Part shown: positions 8,629 through 18,441 of the stretch, in pieces
How the letters are laid out: the number at the start of each line of letters is the position of its first letter
How positions within the stretch are numbered: the stretch's first letter is position 1
Assembly: GCA_014763715.1 (NCBI GenBank)
Contig: JACXUV010000003.1
Location: forward strand, 111,266-175,265
DNA: 64,000 bases
Direction: 5' to 3'
Origin: Rhodobacterales bacterium
Lineage (GTDB): Bacteria > Pseudomonadota > Alphaproteobacteria > Caulobacterales > Hyphomonadaceae
Position numbers and translations under genes: made by a program
Notes under the pieces: model-generated
Told to the model about the DNA's origin: nothing
Databases searched by the model: none
What the model saw: only the letters and a program-made list of their open reading frames with translations

Positions 8629-9059
8629 GACCGGCCACTCAGCTCGGTCATGACGCGGAACCATCGGTTTGCATCATCGGCTCCGACCACCTCGAAGACA
8701 CGGCCCAGACGCCTGACCTGAGCCCCTGTCAGTTCCGCTTCGAGACGTTTGCCCTTCTCCGTCAGGCACAGGCGTTTGACACGCCGGTCAGCCTCATCGG
8801 CCACAGGGCAGACCAGATTCATTTCGATCAGCTGCCGTAACGGCGCGTTCAGCGCCTGTTTGCTGATCGCCAGCGTCTCCAGAAGCTCGCCAATCTTCAG
8901 ATTCGGATTGCGCTCGATGAAGTAGAGAAGGCGGTGATGCACGCGGTTGAGGCCACGCCTGTCGAGGATCTTGTCGGCATGGGAGGTGAACTCGCGATAG
9001 GCAAAATACATCAGCTCAATCGCGCTGAGCATCCGATCATCTGAATCTGGGTCAACCAT
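8625..9059 (-). CDS. MarR family transcriptional regulator
   Basis: 144 aa, a typical MarR length. A winged helix lies in the middle, with recognition-helix region LAISKQALNAPLRQLIEMNLV and wing VADEADRRVKRLCLTEKGKRL. It likely binds DNA as a dimer and responds to a small ligand. It is divergent from a PLP aminotransferase gene only about 65 bp away, so it probably regulates that gene and itself. A dyad in the shared region is listed separately. Confidence 0.88.
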   Translation of the reverse strand: MVDPDSDDRMLSAIELMYFAYREFTSHADKILDRRGLNRVHHRLLYFIERNPNLKIGELLETLAISKQALNAPLRQLIEMNLVCPVADEADRRVKRLCLTEKGKRLEAELTGAQVRRLGRVFEVVGADDANRWFRVMTELSGRS

Positions 9060-9087
9060 ATTGACTTATAGGCACTCTGAGGAATAT

Positions 9088-9102
9088 TTGTCGATAGGAC
9101 AA
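9088..9102. promoter_or_regulatory. Candidate MarR operator dyad
   Basis: TTGTC-GATAG-GACAA, a perfect inverted repeat with 5-bp arms and a 5-bp spacer, lies midway between the divergent marR and aminotransferase starts. An imperfect direct repeat ATTGACTTAT/ATTGACGTAT (9060-9069 and 9107-9116) flanks it. Arm length and location fit a MarR-type operator, but no binding evidence exists here. Confidence 0.4.
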
Positions 9103-9123
9103 CATGATTGACGTATCTGGGAG

Positions 9124-10257
9124 TTGACATTGCCCCTGCTCACACAGCGCCTCAGGGATTTGCGCCCATCTCCTGTCCGGGCCATGCTCGAAGCTTCCCA
9201 AAAGCCGGATGTCATCTCTTTCGCCGGGGGCCTGCCTGCACCGGATACATTCGTGTCACCCGTCCTGCCGCCAAATTCTGAAGCGGCCCTGCAATACGGT
9301 CCATCCGAGGGAGAACCGGAATTGCGCCGCCTGATCGCGGCGGAACTGCAGGCCGCCGGACTGGACTGCGCCGCAGACCAGGTGCTCATCCTGTCGGGCT
9401 CCCAGCAGGGTATCGATCTTGCCGCGAAGCTGACGATCGACGCCGGCACGCGGATCGCCATTGAATCGCCAACCTATCTGGCTGCCCTGCAGGTGTTCCG
9501 GTTCTTCGGCGCCCGGTTTGAAAGCCTGGACCCGAGCCTGTCTGTCAGCTGGACACGGGCCGATCACCCGGCCATGGCCTATGTCATCCCGACCTTCCAG
9601 AACCCGACCGGGCGCTGCTGGACAGCAGACGAGCGCGAGTCTTTCGCCTGTGCCTGCGAAGACGCGGATGTGATCCTGTTCGAAGATGATCCGTATCGTG
9701 ATCTCGCGTATGAGCCATGCCAGCGGCGCCCTGCGGTCTCCTGGATGAAGAACGGATCGTGGATCTATCAGGGTTCTTTCTCCAAGACGCTGGCGCCGGG
9801 CCTGCGCCTCGGCTTCATGGTCGCCTCCCGCGATCTCTTCCCGCACCTGCTCCTGCTGAAACAGGCGGCTGACCTGCACTCCAACCGCCTCAGCCAGCAC
9901 ATGGTGATCCATCAGCTCACCTCGCAGGACCGCGATGCCAGACGGGACTTCCTAGTCTCGGCCTATCGGGAAAAGCGGGATGCGTTTGACGCCTCCATGC
10001 GCCAGCATCTCGGCAATGCTGTTGAGTGGAAACGTCCTCCCGGCGGGCTCTTCTTCTGGCTCACCCTGCCGGAGCATATCGATCCGGACGCGCTCCTGGC
10101 GGAGGCGATCAAGAGAAATGTGCTGTTCACACCCGGACGGCCTTTCTATGCGGACGAGTCGCTTGCGGTGCCTTCGATGCGGCTGAACTTCAGTCACGCC
10201 TCGAAGGACGCTGCCGACCGGGGCCTCGCCATCCTCGGCGACCTGCTGCGGGCCTGA
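9124..10257 (+). CDS. PLP-dependent aminotransferase, class I/II (2-aminoadipate/MocR-domain type)
   Basis: About 377 aa. The PLP lysine lies in YQGSFSKTLAPGLRLGFM, preceded by PTFQNPTGRCW and the FEDDPYRDLAYE aspartate region, the set found in LysN/aminoadipate-type aminotransferases and in the catalytic part of MocR regulators. No winged-helix domain is attached. The start is unclear: TTG at 9124 touches the GGGAG sequence, while TTG at 9130 (MPLLTQRL) sits at better spacing. The divergent MarR gene suggests substrate-induced expression. The amino donor or acceptor cannot be read from the sequence. Confidence 0.85.
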   Translation: MTLPLLTQRLRDLRPSPVRAMLEASQKPDVISFAGGLPAPDTFVSPVLPPNSEAALQYGPSEGEPELRRLIAAELQAAGLDCAADQVLILSGSQQGIDLAAKLTIDAGTRIAIESPTYLAALQVFRFFGARFESLDPSLSVSWTRADHPAMAYVIPTFQNPTGRCWTADERESFACACEDADVILFEDDPYRDLAYEPCQRRPAVSWMKNGSWIYQGSFSKTLAPGLRLGFMVASRDLFPHLLLLKQAADLHSNRLSQHMVIHQLTSQDRDARRDFLVSAYREKRDAFDASMRQHLGNAVEWKRPPGGLFFWLTLPEHIDPDALLAEAIKRNVLFTPGRPFYADESLAVPSMRLNFSHASKDAADRGLAILGDLLRA

Positions 10258-10376
10258 CCCGCCCCCCCCCCGGAAAGCTCCCTAAGCGCATCATACCGGC
10301 CACTATAGAGGGTCCATAGAGGGTGTATTGAGTGTGTTCGTGATGGTGTCCGGGAACGGGTCGCACCTGCGTCACA

Positions 10377-10398
10377 GGAAGGCACATTGCCTTTTTCC
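10377..10398 (+). promoter_or_regulatory. Hairpin with T-run in the ahcY upstream region
   Basis: AAGGCA-CAT-TGCCTT followed by TTT, about 45 nt before the ahcY start. It could be a weak intrinsic terminator for the upstream aminotransferase gene or an attenuator-like element in the ahcY leader. The nine-base unit ATAGAGGGT occurs twice just upstream, around 10305-10323. I could not match the leader to the SAH or SAM-II riboswitch consensus by eye. Confidence 0.4.
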
Positions 10399-10442
10399 GG
10401 GCGCCATGTTACCCGCGTACAAACGTATAAAGGAATATTGAT

Positions 10443-11837
<1,395 letters not shown>

Positions 11838-11848
11838 GGGCATAAGGC

Positions 11849-12709
11849 ATGACAACCGGGGACCATATCCTGACGCTTTCCTGCCCGGACCGGGTCGGGA
11901 TTGTCGCAACACTGGCGCGCCTGATGGAAGCGCATGACTGCTTCATCGCGTCTTCGCGCACCTTTGGTGACACCGAGTCGGGGCAGTTCTTTGCCCGGCT
12001 CGTCTTCCGCGCGCCCGAGGGCGGAGACGTGCCGCTCAGCCTGCTGGGCGACATCGAGGAAGCCGGTGAGGAGCTGGAAGCCGACTGGAGCGTTGCCCCG
12101 GTTGGCCAGCGCATGCGGACGCTGCTGCTGGTCTCGAAGTCAGACCATTGTGCCAACACGCTGCTCTACGCGTCCCGCCGCAAGGAGCTGCCGATCGACG
12201 TGGTCGGAATCGTGTCGAATAATGAGACGCTGAAAGACCAGTTCGCCCATTTCGGCCTGCCCTGGTTCCACATCCCGGTCACGGCCGCGACAAAGCCCGA
12301 AGCCGAAGCGCGCCTGTTCAATGTGGTTGAGGAGACCGGCGCGGACCTCATCGTGCTTGCCCGCTACATGCAGGTGCTCAGCGATGATGCCTGTCGGGAA
12401 CTGGAAGGCCGCTGCATCAACATCCACCACTCCTTCCTGCCGAGCTTCAAGGGCGCCCGCCCCTATCATCAGGCCCATGCCCGCGGCGTGAAGGTCATCG
12501 GCGCCACCGCCCACTACGTCACCGCAGACCTGGATGAAGGCCCGATCATCACCCAGGTTACCGAAACCATCGACCATACCTACACGCCCGCCGACATGAT
12601 CGAGACCGGCCGCCACCTGGAAGGCACGGCCCTTCTGCGCGCTGTCAAGGCGCACGCAGAGCACCGTGTTTTCAGTCATGCAGGCCGGACCATCGTCTTC
12701 GCCAGATAA
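11849..12709 (+). CDS. purU: Formyltetrahydrofolate deformylase
   Basis: 286 aa. The N-terminal ACT domain (residues 1-85, [20 protein letters not shown]) precedes a formyltransferase-fold hydrolase domain. The catalytic region reads [19 protein letters not shown], followed by [12 protein letters not shown], giving the Asn-His-Asp set. It hydrolyses 10-formyl-THF to formate and THF, balancing the one-carbon pool. In E. coli PurU is sensitive to methionine and glycine, which fits its place between ahcY (11 nt upstream) and metK (19 nt downstream). Confidence 0.95.
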   Translation: MTTGDHILTLSCPDRVGIVATLARLMEAHDCFIASSRTFGDTESGQFFARLVFRAPEGGDVPLSLLGDIEEAGEELEADWSVAPVGQRMRTLLLVSKSDHCANTLLYASRRKELPIDVVGIVSNNETLKDQFAHFGLPWFHIPVTAATKPEAEARLFNVVEETGADLIVLARYMQVLSDDACRELEGRCINIHHSFLPSFKGARPYHQAHARGVKVIGATAHYVTADLDEGPIITQVTETIDHTYTPADMIETGRHLEGTALLRAVKAHAEHRVFSHAGRTIVFAR

Positions 12710-12728
12710 GCCCTCAGAGGAAACTGCC

Positions 12729-13910
12729 ATGAAACTCTCCAGCCACGAATTCACGTCCGAAAGCGTTTCCGAAGGGCATCCGGACAAGGTCGCAGACCAG
12801 GTTTCGGATGCGATCGTTGACCTGTTTCTGGCAAAGGACCCGACGGCCAAGGTCGCCGTGGAAACACTGACCACGACCAACAAGATCGTGCTGGCTGGCG
12901 AAGTGCGTACGAATAATGGCGCGGTGGTCTCCGACGAGGAAATGAACGAGACCGCCCGGGCCGTGGTGAAGCGGATCGGCTACGAACAGGATGGCTTCCA
13001 TTGGAAGAATTTGACGATCGACAATCTCGTTCATGGCCAATCCGCCGAGATCGCTCAGGGCGTGGAAGCGGGCCAGGGCCTGTTCAAGGAAGAAGGCGCG
13101 GGCGACCAGGGCATCATGTTCGGCTACGCTACCAATGAGACGCCGGAACTGATGCCGGCGACGCTGGTCTATTCCCACCAGATCCTCCAGAAACTGGCCG
13201 CGCTGCGCCATTCCGGTGCGCGCCCGCAGCTGGAGCCGGATGCCAAAAGCCAGGTGACACTTCAATATGAAGGCTCCCGCCCGGTCGGCGTGAACGCGCT
13301 GGTCGTCTCCCATCAGCACGGCAAGGATGTCAGCCAGGACGAACTGCGCGAGATCATCCGCCCCGTGGTCGAGGAAGTGCTGCCCGAAGGCTGGTTCCCG
13401 CCGGAAGACAAGTTCTATGTGAACCCGACAGGCAGCTTCTATGTCGGCGGACCAGACGGCGATGCTGGCCTGACCGGCCGCAAGATCATCGTCGACACCT
13501 ATGGTGGGGCCGCCCCGCATGGCGGCGGGGCCTTCTCCGGCAAGGACCCGTCCAAGGTGGACCGTTCAGCCGCCTACGCCACGCGCTACCTCGCCAAGAA
13601 CGTTATCGCTGCTGGCCTTGCCGAACGCTGCACCATCCAGGTCAGCTATGCCATCGGTGTTGCCCAGCCCCTGTCAATCTATGTCGATACGCATGACACA
13701 GGGAAGGCGGACGAAGACCGCATTGCACAGGCCCTACGGGAGATGTTCGACCTCTCCCCGAAAGGCATTCGCACGCATCTGCAGCTGAACCGTCCGATCT
13801 ACGGCCCCAGTGCCGCCTATGGACATTTCGGCCGCCAGCCGGGCGACAATGGCGCCTTCAGCTGGGAAAAAACCGACCTCGCGGGTGAACTGGCCCGCCT
13901 CGCCAACTGA
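12729..13910 (+). CDS. metK: S-adenosylmethionine synthetase
   Basis: 393 aa from the ATG at 12729 ([20 protein letters not shown]). The track start at 12666 lies inside purU and was not used. Both MetK signatures are present: [12 protein letters not shown] and [16 protein letters not shown]. It makes SAM from methionine and ATP in the cytoplasm. AGAGGAAACTGCC gives a good ribosome site. No SAM riboswitch was recognised directly upstream, where purU ends only 19 nt away. The transcript probably ends at the dyad near 13974-14004. Confidence 0.97.
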   Translation: MKLSSHEFTSESVSEGHPDKVADQVSDAIVDLFLAKDPTAKVAVETLTTTNKIVLAGEVRTNNGAVVSDEEMNETARAVVKRIGYEQDGFHWKNLTIDNLVHGQSAEIAQGVEAGQGLFKEEGAGDQGIMFGYATNETPELMPATLVYSHQILQKLAALRHSGARPQLEPDAKSQVTLQYEGSRPVGVNALVVSHQHGKDVSQDELREIIRPVVEEVLPEGWFPPEDKFYVNPTGSFYVGGPDGDAGLTGRKIIVDTYGGAAPHGGGAFSGKDPSKVDRSAAYATRYLAKNVIAAGLAERCTIQVSYAIGVAQPLSIYVDTHDTGKADEDRIAQALREMFDLSPKGIRTHLQLNRPIYGPSAAYGHFGRQPGDNGAFSWEKTDLAGELARLAN

Positions 13911-13973
13911 CGCGAACCACCGGACGATCATCACATCATTGATGGTGGCCGCGCTCTTGCCCCACACCTCCCC

Positions 13974-14004
13974 GGTCTGCCGTTCAGATATGAACGGACA
14001 GACC
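13974..14004. terminator. 13-bp inverted repeat between convergent metK and nucleotidyltransferase genes
   Basis: GGTCTGCCGTTCA, a GATA loop, then TGAACGG-a-CAGACC with a single bulged A. It sits in the 110-bp convergent gap, so it probably ends both transcripts. No T-run follows on either strand. Confidence 0.6.
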
Positions 14005-14020
14005 ACAGGGACTCAGACGA

Positions 14021-14965
14021 TCACGAAAACTCGACGCGTTCCTGCGAGAACCGGAACAGGGATCTTGTTTCTTCATCAATGGCATCGCCGGGCACATTCA
14101 ACAGCGCGTGCATCGCGTTCTTGCGGTCTTTCAACGCGTGATCAAAGTCCTGCTCGATCAGCCGGTCCACACCCGTTCGCAACATTGCATCTCGCACTTC
14201 CATATAGAGCGTTAAAGACCCACCCAGAAACATGGATTCATAGGCAATTTTGCTGGCAATTTTGTCATGTATATCTGTGTACTGAAACTGCCGCTCCATG
14301 ACCGACTTCCGCTTACAGATGAAATCGATCTCGTGCCGGTATTGCGGATGCCGCAGGTACAAGCTCTTGAGCGCGATCATTTCGTCATCGATACGGGTCT
14401 TGATCTCGTCCGGCAGGGACTCGCTAAGGATGATAACAATATCAATATCGGACCCCTTGACCATCTCCCCGCTTGCCTCATGCTCACGCGGCTCGTTGTG
14501 GGCCAGAAAATAAGCCAGATCCCCCGCGATGAAGGCACAAAGCTGGCTGCGGACTTCGCGGCCAAGACTGACAAACAAATTCTTCATCACCTGCTGAGCC
14601 ACACCGATTTTCTCACGGCTGATCTCGCGGTGCATATTGGCCAGCGTTCCCTGCCGCTCAATCATCTGGTCTCGCTGCCCCGGCAACCCGAACAGGGTAA
14701 AGGAGAGAAAATCCCTCTGGATCGATGGGCTGAGACGCACCAGGTCCTCACGCGTGATGTCAAACCGCAGGTAATAGCTGGCAAAATGAGAGACGTGGAA
14801 CGTGCGGCTCCGATAGCAGGCCTGCCACAACGCCAACACCGGCACATCAGGCATTTCCGCCGCCAGCTCCTTGCCGATCATCGGCCCCTTGGCCGCAATC
14901 AGCTGCACCACACGGCTTTCAATGTCCTCCAGATCGCTTGCAGGCAAAGCTCGCTCCTTTTCCAC
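14021..14965 (-). CDS. Predicted nucleotidyltransferase-fold protein in the rhamnose operon
   Basis: 314 aa with a GTG start 16 nt after rfbA. Residues about 120-240 show a nucleotidyltransferase-superfamily pattern: a helix ending FIAGDLAYFLA, then KGSDIDIVIIL with two acidic residues on a strand, and a third acidic position in HEIDFICKR. The first 100 residues look helical with a possible winged-helix (VVQLIAAKGPMIGKELAAEM). I do not recognise a named family. The ordinary thymidylyltransferase RfbA is already present, so a second NTase fold here may modify another target or act in regulation. GC content and codon use look like the neighbours. Confidence 0.7.
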   Translation of the reverse strand: MEKERALPASDLEDIESRVVQLIAAKGPMIGKELAAEMPDVPVLALWQACYRSRTFHVSHFASYYLRFDITREDLVRLSPSIQRDFLSFTLFGLPGQRDQMIERQGTLANMHREISREKIGVAQQVMKNLFVSLGREVRSQLCAFIAGDLAYFLAHNEPREHEASGEMVKGSDIDIVIILSESLPDEIKTRIDDEMIALKSLYLRHPQYRHEIDFICKRKSVMERQFQYTDIHDKIASKIAYESMFLGGSLTLYMEVRDAMLRTGVDRLIEQDFDHALKDRKNAMHALLNVPGDAIDEETRSLFRFSQERVEFS

Positions 14966-14981
14966 CAGTCTCAGGACCAGC

Positions 14982-15851
14982 TTAGCCGGGTTGCCTCAAC
15001 AGGGACAACAAATAGTCCCTGTATTCATTGTTGAAGGACGCTGCCAGTGCGCGCATCTGATCATCCGAGATCAGCCCGCGGCGCCAGGCAATTTCCTCAA
15101 GGCAGGCAACCTTGAGCCCTTGCCGCTTCTCAACAGTCTGAACGAATTGCGACGCCTCCAACATGCTGTCGAACGTCCCCGCATCGAGCCAGGTGACCCC
15201 GCGCGGCAGCCGCACAACATTCAGCTCATCGCGGTCCAGATAGGCCTGATTGACCGAAGTGATTTCCAATTCACCGCGCGCCGATGGCGTCACCGAGCGG
15301 GCAACTTCCGTTACATCGGGGCCATAGAAATAAAGCCCTGTCACCGCCCAGTTGGCCCGCGGGTTTGCCGGCTTCTCCTCAAGCGACAGCGGGGCTCCCC
15401 CGGCGTCCAGCTCAACTATACCGAAGCGTTGGGGATCGTGAACCTGGAAAGCCAGCACGGAGCCCCCCGTGCGTGTATCCGCCAGATCCTGAAGCATACC
15501 TGTCAGGCCAGCGCCATAAAATATATTGTCGCCAAGCGCCAGGGCACAGGCATCTCCGGCAAGGAAGTCCTCACCGATCAGGAAAGCTTCTGCGATCCCG
15601 GCGGCGGTTTCCTGTTCAAGATAAGAAAACGTCACCCCCCATTGAGCCCCATCTCCCAACAGCGCCTTATAGGATTGCATCTGTCCCTTGGCACTGATGA
15701 TCAGGATCTCCGTGATGCCCGCCAACAGGAGAGTGGAAATCGGGTAATAGATCAGAGGTTTGTCATAGATCATCAGCAGGTGTTTCGAGACAGCCCGCGT
15801 TGCCGGATAAAGGCGGCTGCCCTTCCCCCCGGCCAGAATAATGCCCTTCAT
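14982..15851 (-). CDS. rfbA: Glucose-1-phosphate thymidylyltransferase
   Basis: 289 aa, standard length. It makes dTDP-glucose from dTTP and glucose-1-phosphate, the first step to dTDP-L-rhamnose. The N-terminal GGKGSRLYPATRAVSKHLL, then YDKPLIYYPISTLLLAGI and LGDNIFYGAGL, identify it; the activating phosphate region contains the expected Arg and Lys. It overlaps rfbD by 4 nt and is fourth in rfbC-rfbB-rfbD-rfbA. Confidence 0.96.
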   Translation of the reverse strand: MKGIILAGGKGSRLYPATRAVSKHLLMIYDKPLIYYPISTLLLAGITEILIISAKGQMQSYKALLGDGAQWGVTFSYLEQETAAGIAEAFLIGEDFLAGDACALALGDNIFYGAGLTGMLQDLADTRTGGSVLAFQVHDPQRFGIVELDAGGAPLSLEEKPANPRANWAVTGLYFYGPDVTEVARSVTPSARGELEITSVNQAYLDRDELNVVRLPRGVTWLDAGTFDSMLEASQFVQTVEKRQGLKVACLEEIAWRRGLISDDQMRALAASFNNEYRDYLLSLLRQPG

Positions 15852-16732
15852 GACGCCGGGAACTCCTCAACCAAACCATCGACAGTCTCTCTCAGGCCGG
15901 CTTCCCAGTCCGGCAACTCCACACCGAACACGCGGGTCGTTTCCGACATGTCGAGACGCGCATTCAGCGGTCTTTCTGCGGGGGTGGGATAATCAGCCGT
16001 TTGAATTGGAATCACCTCAGCGAAAGGGCCTCCGATCTCCCGGCTGTATTCGAAAATCTTTTGTGCCATCAGCGCGCGATTGATTTCACCACGACCTGCC
16101 AGATGGTAGACACCCCAGGCCTCAAAACCCGGTGCTGCTGCCTGCCGGGCCATTTCGAGCAGTCCCTCCGCCAATGCGGGCGCATGTGTCGGGCACCCGA
16201 GCTGGTCCCTCACCACAGTGAGTGAAGGCCGGGTCTGGGCCAGCTTCAGCATGGTCCATACAAAATTTTTCCCGAACCGGGAAAAGATCCAGGAAACCCG
16301 CACAACAAGAGTATGCGGGGCTCGCCCGCGCACGGCCACCTCCCCCTCAAGCTTGGACCGCCCGTAAACGCCCAGCGGGCATGTCTTGTCGTCCGGCACA
16401 TAAGGCTCAGGCTTTTCTCCGTCGAACACACAATCCGTGGACAAATGGATTAGCGGCAAGCCATGCGCCGCACAGGCACCTGCCAGATTTTCCGGGCCAG
16501 TGACATTCAGCGCGTGGGCCATCGCCGGATCGCTTTCCGCCCCATCCACGGCCGTATATGCCCCGGCATTGATAACAGCCCCCGGCTGACAGGACTCAAT
16601 TGCACGCATCAGCGAGCTCCCGTCCAGAAGATCCACCTCCGGACGACCTATGCAGACGACGCCATCCCCGCCGACATGAGCCAGGGCCTGGGCCATCTGG
16701 CCACTTTTTCCGATGACGAGAACGGGCTTCAT
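15848..16732 (-). CDS. rfbD: dTDP-4-dehydrorhamnose reductase
   Basis: 294 aa, an extended SDR enzyme. The N-terminal Rossmann motif is GKSGQMAQAL, and the catalytic pair is in YGRSKLEGE. Other family blocks are INAGAYTAVDGAE and HLSTDCVFDG. It reduces dTDP-4-keto-L-rhamnose with NAD(P)H to dTDP-L-rhamnose, the last step of the pathway. It overlaps rfbB and rfbA by 4 nt each, indicating translational coupling. Confidence 0.95.
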   Translation of the reverse strand: MKPVLVIGKSGQMAQALAHVGGDGVVCIGRPEVDLLDGSSLMRAIESCQPGAVINAGAYTAVDGAESDPAMAHALNVTGPENLAGACAAHGLPLIHLSTDCVFDGEKPEPYVPDDKTCPLGVYGRSKLEGEVAVRGRAPHTLVVRVSWIFSRFGKNFVWTMLKLAQTRPSLTVVRDQLGCPTHAPALAEGLLEMARQAAAPGFEAWGVYHLAGRGEINRALMAQKIFEYSREIGGPFAEVIPIQTADYPTPAERPLNARLDMSETTRVFGVELPDWEAGLRETVDGLVEEFPAS

Positions 16733-17781
16733 CTGCCACGCCCAAGGCGCTGCCCCTGATAGCCCCTCTCACGCTCAGGGTGCCACCAGTCTTCATTCGC
16801 CAGATACCAGTCGACAGTCGCCTCCAGTCCGGCTTCAAAATCCTGTGTGGGGCTCCAGCCCAGCTCCCGGCTGATCTTTGCCGGGTCGATCGCATAACGG
16901 AAATCATGTGCCGGGCGATCTTCGACAAACTCGATCAATGCCTCATGCGGCGCGTGTGCTGGCCGGCGGGCGTCAAGGATACGGCAAACTTCTTGTACGA
17001 TCTGGAGGTTTGTGCGCTCGGCCCCGCCACCGACACAGTAAACCTCTCCCGGCACGCCCCGCTGCGCCATCAGGCGAAGCGCGCGGGCGTGGTCTTCCAC
17101 ATGCAGCCAGTCACGCACATTCAGCCCATTGCCGTAAACGGGAAGAGGCTTCCCCTCCAGGGCATTGAGGATCATCAGCGGAATGAGTTTTTCTGGAAAC
17201 TGGCGCGGCCCGTAATTGTTCGAACAATTGGACACAACGACCGGCAGGCCGTAGGTGCGCTGCCAGGCGCGCGCCAGATGGTCAGCCCCGGCCTTGCTGG
17301 CAGAATAAGGGGAAGACGGATCATATCTGGAGGTTTCGGTAAACACGCCTTCAGCACCGAGAGCCCCGAACACCTCATCCGTAGACACATGAACAAACCG
17401 GAACACATCTCCAGCCGCCCCACCAAGGCCCACCCAGTAATTCCGCGCTGCCTCCAGCATGGCATATGTGCCAACCAGGTTCGTTGAAATGAAGTCCGCC
17501 GGTCCGTCTATGGAACGGTCCACGTGCGTTTCAGCCGCCAGATGGAAGACAGCGTCCGGTGCGACCCCGGCCATGATCTCATGCATACGTGCCGCATCGC
17601 ACACATCTGCCTTGATATGCCGAAACCCCGTTTTCGTCTTCAGCGACTCCAGCGTGGCCGGATTGGCCGCATAGGTCATCCGGTCAATGACCGTCACCTC
17701 CGTTTCCGGATCGGACAACAGCAGATGACACAATGCCGAACCGATGAAACCGACACCACCTGTTACGACACACCGCTTCAT
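16729..17781 (-). CDS. rfbB: dTDP-glucose 4,6-dehydratase
   Basis: 350 aa from the ATG at 17781 (MKRCVVTGGVGFIGSALC). The longer track start at 17838 lies inside rfbC and was rejected; the 17781 start gives the same ATGA-type 4-nt overlap as the rest of the operon. The Rossmann GGVGFIGS, the VSTDEVFG aspartate-glutamate pair and YSASKAGAD (catalytic Tyr and Lys) are all present. It converts dTDP-glucose to dTDP-4-keto-6-deoxyglucose. Confidence 0.96.
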   Translation of the reverse strand: MKRCVVTGGVGFIGSALCHLLLSDPETEVTVIDRMTYAANPATLESLKTKTGFRHIKADVCDAARMHEIMAGVAPDAVFHLAAETHVDRSIDGPADFISTNLVGTYAMLEAARNYWVGLGGAAGDVFRFVHVSTDEVFGALGAEGVFTETSRYDPSSPYSASKAGADHLARAWQRTYGLPVVVSNCSNNYGPRQFPEKLIPLMILNALEGKPLPVYGNGLNVRDWLHVEDHARALRLMAQRGVPGEVYCVGGGAERTNLQIVQEVCRILDARRPAHAPHEALIEFVEDRPAHDFRYAIDPAKISRELGWSPTQDFEAGLEATVDWYLANEDWWHPERERGYQGQRLGRGR

Positions 17782-18359
17782 GTAACGCCTTCCATGGCCG
17801 CTCCGAAGCCGGACCGAAGCGCCGACAGGCCGGGCCACATCCGGTCACGGTCGGAAAGGGTCATTTCACTCGCAGGGAACGGCCATTCAATCCCCAGATC
17901 CGGATCGTCAAAAGCCAGCCCGGAATCCGCTTCCGGCGTATAATACTGGCTGACGCTGTAGATGATCTCCGTATCACTCTCCAGCGTACAAAACCCATGC
18001 GCAAATCCGGCGGGCACAAACAGCTGGTCGCCCGTCTGAGCGGAAAGCTCAACCGACACATGATGCCCGAATGTCGGCGACTGGGGCCGGATGTCGACAA
18101 CCACGTCCAGAATACGCCCACTCGTGCAACGCACCAGCTTTGCCTGCTCATAAGGCGCCTTCTGGAAATGCAGCCCCCTCAACGTCCCCTTGGGACGCGA
18201 CAGGGAATGATTCGCCTGCACGAACTGACAATTGATTCCGTTGTCTGCAAATTCGGATTGCCGGAAAGTTTCGGCGAAGAAGCCGCGTTCATCCTCAATG
18301 CGTACAGGATGGATGAGGATAACGCCCTCCAATCCATCAAATGTCTCGAATGTGGCCAT
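17778..18359 (-). CDS. rfbC: dTDP-4-dehydrorhamnose 3,5-epimerase
   Basis: 193 aa, a cupin-fold epimerase of normal length. The catalytic histidine lies in GTLRGLHFQ. Further conserved blocks are DVVVDIRPQSPTFG and VPAGFAHGF. It epimerises carbons 3 and 5 of dTDP-4-keto-6-deoxyglucose. As the first gene of rfbCBDA it probably follows its own promoter in the 82-bp gap after glmS, though read-through from glmS is possible because both lie on the minus strand. Confidence 0.95.
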   Translation of the reverse strand: MATFETFDGLEGVILIHPVRIEDERGFFAETFRQSEFADNGINCQFVQANHSLSRPKGTLRGLHFQKAPYEQAKLVRCTSGRILDVVVDIRPQSPTFGHHVSVELSAQTGDQLFVPAGFAHGFCTLESDTEIIYSVSQYYTPEADSGLAFDDPDLGIEWPFPASEMTLSDRDRMWPGLSALRSGFGAAMEGVT

Positions 18360-18402
18360 ACCATGCCCTGATAAGTCGACTGCCCCCCGCAGCCCATAAG
18401 CG

Positions 18403-18430
18403 GCTATAACATGCCCGGATACGACCGCAA
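18403..18430 (-). promoter_or_regulatory. Possible promoter for rfbCBDA
   Basis: On the minus strand TTGCGG and TTATAG/TATAGC are separated by 15-16 nt, about 45 nt before the rfbC start. The match is partial and is a suggestion only. Confidence 0.3.
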
Positions 18431-18441
18431 CTCGCGAGGCG

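Noticed and set aside
10258-10442. SAH or SAM-II riboswitch before ahcY
   Set aside because: Searched by eye for the conserved cores and found no match; only a hairpin with T-run is supported.
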